NCBI GenBank assembly: GCA_031732875.1
Contig: JAVMKL010000127.1
Coordinates: forward strand, 1-5,253
DNA from: JAVMKJ01 sp031732875
GTDB lineage: Bacteria; Pseudomonadota; Gammaproteobacteria; Competibacterales; Competibacteraceae
DNA: 5,253 bases
Direction of reading: 5' to 3'
Shown one piece after another: positions 1-5,253 of this stretch. A program made the position numbers and the translations under genes. The notes under the pieces were generated by a model, which saw only the letters and a program-made list of their open reading frames with translations, had not been told where the DNA came from and did not search any database. Position 1 is the stretch's first letter. Each line of letters opens with the position of its first letter.

Positions 1-102
1 GCCCGGCGCCGCAAGGCCAGGAGCCTGGCCGGGGTTGCCCGGTTCGAGGCGGAACAATCCCATCCCCGGCCGTTGGCCGACGCCACCCGCGAGCAGATCT
101 GA
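1..102 (+). CDS. possible 3' end of an unidentified gene (partial)
   Basis: Reading from base 1, frame 1 is open for 33 codons and stops at TGA 100-102. Most codons in this frame end in G or C, as in the well-supported genes of the window, and the inferred tail (ending ...LADATREQI) is charged and soluble-looking. The 5' end is outside the window and no domain can be recognised. The other two plus frames are also open over this short GC-rich stretch, so the assignment rests on codon bias alone. It could equally be non-coding DNA. A 6-bp stem (GGCCAG/CTGGCC, 15-30) lies inside it. Confidence 0.28.
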   Translation, partial: ARRRKARSLAGVARFEAEQSHPRPLADATREQI

Positions 103-197
103 TGACGAGAACGTACCCAGGGAACGCCGCTCGAACATCCGGGGCCCATGAACGGCTCAAGTTGTTTTCCTGGCTTCCTCAGCGCCCGGAACAAATG

Positions 198-303
198 TGG
201 CGCTCCCATACCGATTGTGGAATTTTCCCTTGGGTAATAAGGGGTAACACGTAGCGCCGGGGTGGTTCGAAACGGCGATTCCACAAATCAGATAGGAACG
301 CCA
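198..303. repeat. long imperfect inverted repeat in the gmd 3' spacer, three-way-junction fold
   Basis: The arms at 198-223 and 278-303 pair over 22 positions, with three mismatches and two single-base bulges. The innermost 9 bp (215-223 with 278-286) are perfect, as is the outermost TGGCG/CGCCA. The 54-bp interior contains two further small stems: CCCTT 227-231 with AAGGG 239-243, and CGCCG 255-259 with CGGCG 273-277. The second abuts the main stem directly, so the whole can fold as a three-way junction. There is no T-run to suggest an intrinsic terminator and no obvious flanking target duplication. It lies 59 bp beyond the gmd stop. It could be a small MITE/REP-like dispersed element, a structured RNA or the processing/termination region of the gmd transcript. 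The rest of the 103-361 spacer shows no gene that I can support. Confidence 0.5.
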
Positions 304-361
304 TGGTACTCACGGAGGCATGGCCCTGACCGGATTTCATGGCTACCGGAAGAGCGTGGTG

Positions 362-1453
362 TTATTCGTGGTGGTCAAACACCTGGAAGCCGTGCTGTCT
401 GATTAACTCGTCGCGTTCGGCGGCCTTGAGATCCTCGCGAATCATTTCCCGGACCAGTATCCGAAACGGCGTCCGGGGTTGCCAGCCAAGTTTGGTTTTG
501 GCCTTGCCGGCATCGCCGAGCAGGGTTTCGACTTCAGTGGGACGGAAGTAACGGGGATCGATGGCGATGATACGCCGGTCTTCCTGGTCGTAGCCTTCCT
601 CGGCGACACCCTCACCGCGCCAGTCGAGGTGCAAACCCAGTTCGGCGGAGGCCAGTTCGACGAATTCGCGGACGCTGTGCTGTTCGCCGGTGGCGATGAC
701 GAAGTCTTCCGGATGATCCTGCTGAAGCATCAGCCATTGCATTTCGACGTAGTCACGGGCGTGACCCCAGTCGCGCCGGGCGTTGAGGTTACCCAGATAG
801 AGACAGTCTTGCAGACCGAGCTTGATCCGAGACAAGGCGCGGGTGATCTTGCGGGTGACGAAGGTTTCACCGCGAATGGGACTCTCGTGGTTAAAAAGTA
901 TTCCATTGCAAGCATAGATGCCATAAGCCTCGCGATAGTTGACGGTGATCCAGTAGGCATAGAGCTTGGCGACGGCGTAAGGCGAGCGTGGATAGAAAGG
1001 GGTGGTTTCCTTCTGGGGTACTTCTTGGACCAAACCGTAGAGTTCGGAGGTGGAGGCTTGGTAAAAGCGAGTCTTTTTTTCCAGGCCGAGAATGCGGATG
1101 GCTTCGAGAATTCGCAGGGCGCCCAGCGCGTCGGAGTTGGCGGTGTACTCCGGTTCCTCGAAGGAGACCGCAACGTGGCTTTGCGCGGCGAGGTTATAGA
1201 TTTCGTCGGGTTGCACCTGCTGGATGATGCGAATCAGGCTGCTGGAGTCGGTAAGATCGCCATGATGGAGGATGAAGCGACGGTTGGGCTCGTGGGGATC
1301 CTGATAGAGGTGATCGATGCGGTCGGTGTTGAACAACGAGGTACGGCGCTTGAGACCGTGGACGGTGTAACCCTTGTGGAGTAAGAATTCGGCGAGGTAG
1401 GCGCCATCCTGGCCGGTGATTCCGGTGATGAAAGCGATTTTTTGACTGTTCAT
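362..1453 (-). CDS. gmd: GDP-mannose 4,6-dehydratase
   Basis: This cytoplasmic NADP-dependent enzyme converts GDP-D-mannose to GDP-4-keto-6-deoxy-D-mannose, the precursor of GDP-L-fucose, GDP-D-rhamnose and related sugars used in O-antigen, capsule or exopolysaccharide. The 363-residue protein is full length for the family. It is a short-chain dehydrogenase/reductase of the extended type: the Rossmann nucleotide loop GITGQDG is at residues 11-17, STSELYG at 134-140 supplies T135, S136 and E137, and YAVAK at 159-163 supplies Y159 and K163. These match the Thr-Ser-Glu and Tyr-Lys catalytic set of characterised GMDs with a constant offset of three residues. The ATG at 1453 is preceded by a GGAG with a rather short gap, and the N-terminus starts just before the Rossmann strand, as is usual in the family. 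No GDP-fucose synthase or reductase gene follows it in the window, so which final sugar is made cannot be told. Confidence 0.97.
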   Translation of the reverse strand: MNSQKIAFITGITGQDGAYLAEFLLHKGYTVHGLKRRTSLFNTDRIDHLYQDPHEPNRRFILHHGDLTDSSSLIRIIQQVQPDEIYNLAAQSHVAVSFEEPEYTANSDALGALRILEAIRILGLEKKTRFYQASTSELYGLVQEVPQKETTPFYPRSPYAVAKLYAYWITVNYREAYGIYACNGILFNHESPIRGETFVTRKITRALSRIKLGLQDCLYLGNLNARRDWGHARDYVEMQWLMLQQDHPEDFVIATGEQHSVREFVELASAELGLHLDWRGEGVAEEGYDQEDRRIIAIDPRYFRPTEVETLLGDAGKAKTKLGWQPRTPFRILVREMIREDLKAAERDELIRQHGFQVFDHHE

Positions 1454-1697
1454 ATCTCCACAATCCGTTTTGTGTTTGCTGAATCAAGAGCCTAAGGATC
1501 GGAAACGATGCCCGACGAGTTCCCAACGCTCGTTGATCGATGACTTCAGGCACTTTTGGTCGGGATGAATCGATAGCTTGGCGTTCCCGGCCTGGACAGG
1601 GTCTTCCCAACGAACATCCCATGGGGGTGATCGGCCGGTCGCCTCCACGGATATCCATTCCGGCAAATTCCCAACAGCCATCGGACCGGCGCCGCGC

Positions 1698-1703
1698 TAG
1701 AAT
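1698..1703 (+). promoter_or_regulatory. candidate -10 element (TAGAAT) for the glutamate-synthase-like gene
   Basis: TAGAAT is one base from the sigma-70 consensus TATAAT and would place a start site around 1710, some 30 bp before the ATG. No good -35 hexamer is found 16-18 bp upstream (the bases there read CAGCCA). The element sits within a short perfect palindrome, CGCTA-GAA-TAGCG (1695-1707), which could be an operator or chance. This is a weak call. Confidence 0.25.
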
Positions 1704-1730
1704 AGCGTTCCAAGCGCACGGTTGTCGATT

Positions 1731-1736
1731 CGGAGG
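1731..1736 (+). promoter_or_regulatory. ribosome binding site deciding the start at 1743
   Basis: CGGAGG lies 6 bp before the ATG at 1743, which is good Shine-Dalgarno spacing. An in-frame TTG at 1722 would add seven residues but has this site downstream of it, so ATG 1743 is preferred. Confidence 0.7.
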
Positions 1737-1742
1737 TTTGCC

Positions 1743-3266
1743 ATGATCACTCTCGATCTGCCTGGCTTTATCACGACCTTCCTCGCCGTGATGGCGGCGC
1801 TGTTCGTCTTCGCCATCGGCGTCGGCGTCTTGCTGGTCGCCGTTCTCTACGTCATCGACATCACCCAGACCCAGCACGCCATTCGCCGCAACTTCCCGGT
1901 GATCGGGCGGTTGCGTTACCGGCTGGAACATCTGGGCGTGTTCTTCCGCCAGTATTTCTCCGCCATGGATCGGGAAGAGATGCCGTTCAACCGGGCGCAA
2001 CGGGCCTGGGTCTATCGGGCGGCCAAGAACCTGGACAACACCCAACCGTTCGGCTCCACCCGCGATCTGCGCCCGCCGGGCACCCCCCTGTTCGCCAACG
2101 CCACGTTTCCGGCGCTCGACTCCGATCCGGCGACGGCCGAGCCGGTGGTGATCGGCCCGGATTGTCCCCAGCCGTATGCGGCGCCCAGCTTTTTCAACGT
2201 CTCCGCCATGAGCTACGGCGCCATTTCCAAACCGGCCGTGCTGGCCTTGTCGACGGGGGCGCGGCTGGCCGGGTGCTGGATGAACACCGGCGAGGGTGGT
2301 TTGTCGCCCTATCACCTGGAAGGCGGCGCCGATCTGATCTTTCAAATCGGCACGGCCAAGTACGGAGTATGCGATGGGCAAGGTGGTCTGGATGAGACCA
2401 GGCTGCGGGCGGTGGCCGCTCATCCGCGGGTGCGGTTGTTCGAGATCAAGCTGAGCCAGGGGGCGAAGCCGGGCAAGGGCGGCATCCTGCCGGCGGCCAA
2501 GGTCACGCCCGAAATCGCCGCCATTCGCGGCATTCCGGTCGGCCGGGATTCCCGCAGCCCCAACCGTCATCCGGAGATCGGCGACGCGGCGGCGCTGCTC
2601 GATTTCGTCGCCCGTGTCCGGGACCTGACCGGCAAACCCACCGGTTTCAAGCTGGTGGTCGGCGATCCGCGCTGGTTCGACGAACTGTGCCGGGAGATCC
2701 ACCGTCGAGGTTTAGCCAGCGCGCCCGACTTCATCACGGTGGACAGCGCCGACGGTGGTACCGGCGCCGCGCCGATGAGTTTGCTCGACTACGTGGGCCT
2801 GCCGATCCAGGAAAGTCTACCGCTGGTGGTGGACACGCTGAGCGAACACGGCTTGCGCGACCGCATCCGGGTGATCGCCTCCGGCAAGCTGATCAACCCC
2901 GGCGAAGTCGCTTGGGCGCTGTGCGTGGGCGCCGATTTCGTCAACTCGGCGCGGGGTTTCCTGTTCGCGCTCGGCTGCATCCAGTCCATGCAGTGCGACA
3001 AAAACACCTGCCCGGCCGGAATCACCACCCACGATCCCCGGCTGCAACGGGGGCTGGACCCGGCGGACAAGGCCGAGCGGGTGCGGCATTACGTGGAAAA
3101 CATGCGCCGCGAAGTGGAGATCATCGCTCACGCCTGCGGCGCGGCGACTCCCCGGCAACTGCGGCGCGAGCACTGCCGGATCGTGGTCGGTCCCGGCCGC
3201 TCGGTGCCGCTGGACGAACTCTTTCGTCGGACTCCGGCGCCGGCTCGCCAGTTGGATGCGGCCTGA
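1743..3266 (+). CDS. FMN-binding glutamate synthase family protein, membrane-anchored
   Basis: The 507-residue protein resembles the central/FMN synthase domain of the large subunit of glutamate synthase (Pfam Glu_synthase). It lacks the N-terminal glutaminase domain and the C-terminal GXGXG domain, so it is a stand-alone family member and not GltB itself. A strongly hydrophobic helix (about residues 9-40) predicts an N-terminal membrane anchor. FMN-barrel signatures follow: NVSAMSYGAIS (152-162), NTGEGGLSPYH (181-191), KLSQGAKPGKGG (236-247), TVDSADGGTGAAP (332-344) and VIASGKLINPGE (377-388). Cysteines C412, C418 and C423 form the C-x5-C-x4-C pattern that binds the 3Fe-4S cluster in glutamate synthases. 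The reaction of these stand-alone proteins is not established. Ammonia- or ferredoxin-dependent glutamate synthesis is only an inference, and another FMN-dependent redox role is possible. The gene is divergent from gmd and has no obvious operon partner in the window. Confidence 0.93.
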   Translation: MITLDLPGFITTFLAVMAALFVFAIGVGVLLVAVLYVIDITQTQHAIRRNFPVIGRLRYRLEHLGVFFRQYFSAMDREEMPFNRAQRAWVYRAAKNLDNTQPFGSTRDLRPPGTPLFANATFPALDSDPATAEPVVIGPDCPQPYAAPSFFNVSAMSYGAISKPAVLALSTGARLAGCWMNTGEGGLSPYHLEGGADLIFQIGTAKYGVCDGQGGLDETRLRAVAAHPRVRLFEIKLSQGAKPGKGGILPAAKVTPEIAAIRGIPVGRDSRSPNRHPEIGDAAALLDFVARVRDLTGKPTGFKLVVGDPRWFDELCREIHRRGLASAPDFITVDSADGGTGAAPMSLLDYVGLPIQESLPLVVDTLSEHGLRDRIRVIASGKLINPGEVAWALCVGADFVNSARGFLFALGCIQSMQCDKNTCPAGITTHDPRLQRGLDPADKAERVRHYVENMRREVEIIAHACGAATPRQLRREHCRIVVGPGRSVPLDELFRRTPAPARQLDAA

Positions 3267-3503
3267 TGGCCGCGTCCCGGTTTTATCCGATCCAGTGGGT
3301 AAGGATCTTTAACGGCAATTCGCACGCCAGGTCGGACTTCGGCGCGGGCAGTCTTGGCCTTGCCGGATTGGGGTTTGGGCGCGTAGCCATCGCCGTTGCC
3401 CGCGAGGATGCCGGTATCTGAGTCGTTCAAATACTTGTGATTACGGAAGAAGTCGTGAAGTGCGCAAATCTGGTGATGGCTTTGTCCAGGGTATCCGTTC
3501 AGT
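3267..3503. other. intergenic stretch with competing short ORFs, no supported gene
   Basis: Between the glutamate-synthase-like gene and the hairpin at 3504, both strands have an open frame. On the plus strand an ATG at 3266-3268 overlaps the preceding stop (TGATG), a layout typical of translational coupling, and gives 51 residues ending at 3421 with a Gly/Ala-rich tail. On the minus strand a frame runs leftward from about 3500 with a plausible-looking polar sequence (for example the segment CALHDFFRNHKYLN), but it has no ATG and continues antisense into the upstream gene. No domain is recognisable in either, and codon bias is weak in both. One may be a remnant of a decayed gene. Confidence 0.4.
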
Positions 3504-3523
3504 CCTCCTTTTACGAAAGGGGG
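3504..3523 (-). terminator. GC-rich hairpin just after the nuclease-like gene
   Basis: CCTCCTTT (3504-3511) pairs with AAAGGGGG (3516-3523) over 8 bp, including one G-T pair, around a TACG loop. It starts 16 bp past the stop of the minus-strand gene ending at 3540, the right place for a transcription terminator. It could also serve the convergent gene ending at 3266. A proper T-run is missing on either strand, so it could instead be an mRNA-stabilising or repetitive hairpin. Confidence 0.42.
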
Positions 3524-3539
3524 GAGGTGAAAGCTTACT

Positions 3540-4624
3540 TCAATCCGGTTTTGGCCCGAGCAAATCCGTCAGATCTTTCGCGTCGAAGATTCGCTCGGCC
3601 CAAGCTTCCAGTTGCCCGGCGTCGGCTTGGCGCAAGCGGGCGCTGGCCCACCGGGGTAGCGCCCCAAAGCGTCGGCGAATCAGCTTGGTCAGAATCGTCA
3701 GGGCTTCTTTCTGGCGCCCCAGCTTTTCGCCTTCCTCTTTGCCTTCCTTGAGTCCTTCCTTGAGTCCTTCCTTGAGTCCTTCCNNNNNNNNNNNNNNNNN
3801 NNNNNNNNNNNNNNNNNNNNNNNNNNNNNNNNNNNNNNNNNNNNNNNNNNNNNNNNNNNNNNNNNNNNNNNNNNNNNNNNNNNGCCTTCCTCTTTGCCTT
3901 CCTTGAGTCCTTCCTTGAGTCCTTCCTTGAGTCCTTCCTTGAGTCCTTCGTTTTTGCCTTTCTCGATGCCGATGCCCACCAGTTCCCGGTAGGCGCGGGT
4001 TTCTTCCAAGGGGGTCAATACGTGCAACATGGCGAGAATCTCCGCGTAGGTTTTGCCTTTATGGCGCTCCATCAGCCAGGACATGAAGACATCCAGCAGG
4101 GCCGGAGCACCGGGTTCGGTGAGGGTTTCCAGCCGCCGCCACGCTGCCGGAGCCTGTTGTGCCAGTTCCTCGTCGCTGGCGATGAGCGGCAGGAACACCG
4201 CCAGCAGCGGGTGATCGGGTTGGCGTTGCCGGGCCTCGGCCAGCACGGCGTCCAGGTAAACCGGCATCCGCAACGGTCCCCGTCCCAGCCAGTCGGCCCA
4301 GGGCCAGTCCGGTTCATCGCCGCTGGCATCGAGAAAAAGGACCTGCCCGTAGACGGTTCGTTCGGGGTGAGTCCGGCGGTACAGCAGGAGTTCCAGCACC
4401 AGCCGGTCGTAGACATCGCCGCTGTGCTGGGCCTGCACTTCGATGATGTAGGTGGGACCGTCGCCGCCGGCGGATTCGAACACATGGTCGGCCCGCCGTT
4501 CCAGTTCCTTGAAGGCTACCGAGCGCCCTTGGTAGGGACCGGGCAGTTCGATCCCATCGGTCAGGAAGCGGAACGCTGCCGGGCTGGAAGCCAGCAGGGC
4601 GTGAATCTGTTTGTCGGTTTTCAT
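3540..4624 (-). CDS. Rpn/DUF2887-type PD-(D/E)XK nuclease-like protein with DUF4351-like tail, interrupted by assembly gap
   Basis: I read this as one gene broken only by the run of Ns. The N-terminal part starts at ATG 4624 with MKTDKQIHALL, the usual opening of DUF2887 proteins of the Rpn/transposase-like PD-(D/E)XK group. The likely nuclease core is D46 in RRADHVF and E62-x-Q64 in IIEVQAQ. Residues from about 223 form a charged linker of EGLK-type tetrapeptide repeats. Beyond the gap the tail (LIRRRFGALPRW, then AWAERIFDAKDLTDLLG) ends at TGA 3540-3542 and matches the DUF4351 pattern. The two parts are in different frames as written, but merging the identical 55-bp flanks of the gap puts them in one frame and gives 309 residues, a normal length for the family. 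A TTG at 4681 would extend the N-terminus by 19 residues but has no family support. Relatives in E. coli (RpnA) cut DNA and promote RecA-independent recombination; the role here is inferred only. The gene lies 90 bp downstream of the methyltransferase gene on the same strand. Confidence 0.82.
3729..3783 (-). repeat. left copy of a 55-bp sequence abutting the gap, with 12-bp tandem repeat
   Basis: This sequence is identical base for base to 3884-3938 on the other side of the Ns. After a 15-bp lead it consists of three copies of the 12-bp unit TTCCTTGAGTCC plus TTCC. On the coding (minus) strand each unit encodes Glu-Gly-Leu-Lys. Its right end is exactly the last base before the Ns. Confidence 0.95.
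3784..3883. other. assembly gap of exactly 100 N
   Basis: One hundred consecutive Ns is the conventional placeholder for a gap of unknown length. It lies inside the tandem-repeat linker of the nuclease-like gene. Because 100 is not the length needed to keep frame, conceptual translation across it gives a false C-terminus rich in Lys, Arg and Asp. Confidence 0.98.
3884..3950 (-). repeat. right copy of the 55-bp sequence and its 12-bp tandem repeat
   Basis: The first 55 bp repeat 3729-3783 exactly, and the sequence then continues. In all there are four copies of TTCCTTGAGTCC after the 15-bp lead, followed by TTCG. On the coding strand it gives the EGLK-type repeats joining the nuclease-like domain to the C-terminal tail. 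The unit length keeps the reading frame whatever the copy number. Confidence 0.95.
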
Positions 4625-4714
4625 GGCCTTAATGATGCCAAATTCCCACTGTTGCCACTCAATTTCCTGATTCCTTACCAAAACAGGGATCGAGATTGAA
4701 CAATTACAGCAATT

Positions 4715-5253
4715 CTATTGGTGTCGAATCGCCCATACATCATACTCAGCTATGGCTTTTGTCTTTGTGCGAAGAAAGGCATCAGCTTGACGTCTGCCTT
4801 TCGTGGCGGAACCTGCGTCGTAGACTGCCGAAGTTCGCCACCCACTTTCTTCGAGGGAGCTTATGACAAGATTAAGGGGGTTGACCGGCCTATCTGTGAT
4901 ACCACCAAAGCGAACAATCATAGTGGCATCATCTGTACATACGCTTGCTGCATTCAACCAAACCTTTCGCAAGTTGGCTGCAAAGTCTCTGGGGCTTGAA
5001 TGAACGATTTGGTCGCAATTAGCGTAATCCACAGTATCTGGGCCACCCAAAAACCAGTTGCGCAACCATTGGTCAGGGATGTAGGTGTGCATGCCGTAGT
5101 ATGGAGGGGAGGTAATTACCCATTCAAAGCGCTTTTCCGGATTTTCCGGTTGGAGTGCTTCAGCATCCCGGCTATCAGCCAGTCGCACTGCTCCAGTAAT
5201 TTCAAGCGATGTTCCGTAGTAACGTTTTGCTCGCCGTTCGATCACGGCTAAGA
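4715..5253 (-). CDS. DNA methyltransferase (TSPPY type), 5' end outside the window
   Basis: This is a probable S-adenosylmethionine-dependent amino-methyltransferase acting on adenine N6 or cytosine N4 in DNA. The diagnostic motif IV, TSPPY, is at residues 45-49 counted from the GTG at 5245, preceded by ADSRD (23-27) as in many such enzymes. No AdoMet-binding FxGxG motif I is visible downstream, so it is expected in the missing N-terminal part. The frame stays open to the window edge and the GTG at 5245 has no ribosome site, so the real start is probably beyond 5253. The reading ends at TAG 4715-4717 with a short polar tail. The base composition is visibly less GC-rich than gmd or the glutamate-synthase-like gene, which suggests horizontal acquisition. 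It may be a solitary methylase or part of a restriction-modification or other defence locus continuing to the right. The target sequence cannot be inferred. Confidence 0.85.
   Translation of the reverse strand, partial: LAVIERRAKRYYGTSLEITGAVRLADSRDAEALQPENPEKRFEWVITSPPYYGMHTYIPDQWLRNWFLGGPDTVDYANCDQIVHSSPRDFAANLRKVWLNAASVCTDDATMIVRFGGITDRPVNPLNLVISSLEESGWRTSAVYDAGSATKGRRQADAFLRTKTKAIAEYDVWAIRHQ

Larger units (their letters stand above)
1454..1742. other. divergent intergenic spacer between gmd and the glutamate-synthase-like gene
   Basis: This 289-bp spacer must carry the promoters of both divergent genes. Short open frames exist on both strands (1484-1681 minus, 1540-1746 plus), but neither has a recognisable domain. 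The minus-strand one has no convincing ribosome site, and the plus-strand one overruns the real start of the downstream gene. The gmd side shows an AT-richer stretch around 1455-1500 but no clear -35/-10 pair. A short stem, ACGAG/CTCGT around TTCCCAACG (1515-1533), resembles pieces of dispersed intergenic repeats seen in proteobacteria, but it is too short to assign. Confidence 0.6.

Noticed and set aside
264..273. GGTTCGAAAC resembling a tRNA T-loop
   Set aside because: No acceptor, D or anticodon arm can be built around it; it lies in the loop of the interior stem of the inverted repeat.
479..1384. 301-codon open frame on the plus strand
   Set aside because: It lies wholly antisense to gmd, whose catalytic motifs are complete; it is a shadow frame.
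1484..1681. 65-codon minus-strand ORF upstream of gmd
   Set aside because: No recognisable domain, no good ribosome site, and it fills the divergent promoter spacer; part of it overlaps a repeat-like stem.
1194..2702. Very long open frame on the minus strand (about 500 codons)
   Set aside because: It runs antisense through the glutamate-synthase-like gene and into gmd in another frame. The protein is rich in Arg, Gly, Gln and His with no domain, a normal by-product of GC-rich coding DNA.
3698..3783. Apparent Lys/Arg/Ser-rich C-terminus of the nuclease-like protein read straight through the Ns
   Set aside because: It arises only because the placeholder gap has an arbitrary length. The correct frame gives the DUF4351-like tail ending at 3540.
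3729..3950. Repeats considered as a CRISPR array
   Set aside because: The units are 12 bp, directly contiguous without spacers, and lie inside a reading frame; they are a coding tandem repeat.

Overview
The window looks like a draft contig or scaffold from a GC-rich proteobacterium. Gammaproteobacteria is my best guess, from codon use and from the pairing of a DUF2887/DUF4351 nuclease-like gene with a membrane-anchored glutamate-synthase-like protein, but nothing here fixes the taxon. It holds two well-supported chromosomal genes on the left and a more accessory-looking pair on the right. The right-hand gene is visibly less GC-rich.

Left part (1-1742). A short open stub (1-102) may be the 3' end of a gene entering from outside. 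It is followed by about 260 bp of non-coding DNA containing a long imperfect inverted repeat (198-303). Next, on the minus strand, comes a complete GDP-mannose 4,6-dehydratase gene (gmd, 362-1453), the entry step to GDP-fucose/GDP-rhamnose-type sugar nucleotides. No partner gene (GDP-fucose synthase, reductase, glycosyltransferase) follows it within the window. A 289-bp spacer separates it from the next gene, which is divergently transcribed.

Middle part (1743-3539). A complete plus-strand gene encodes an FMN-binding, 3Fe-4S glutamate-synthase-like protein with an N-terminal membrane helix. About 270 bp without a convincing gene follow, ending in a GC-rich hairpin placed just after the stop of the next, convergent gene.

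Right part (3540-5253). Two minus-strand genes lie in tandem: a partial DNA methyltransferase with a TSPPY motif (its 5' end lies beyond the window), then, 90 bp further on, an Rpn/DUF2887-type PD-(D/E)XK nuclease-like gene with a DUF4351-like tail. The nuclease gene is interrupted by exactly 100 Ns inside a 12-bp tandem repeat that encodes an EGLK-type linker. The 55 bp on either side of the Ns are identical. Merging them removes the apparent frameshift and gives a single 309-residue protein, so the gene is probably intact and the break is an assembly artefact.

I see no clear new biological system. The points most worth a second look are the contig-overlap artefact and repeat linker in the nuclease gene, the three-way-junction-like inverted repeat next to gmd, and the methyltransferase/nuclease-like pair.
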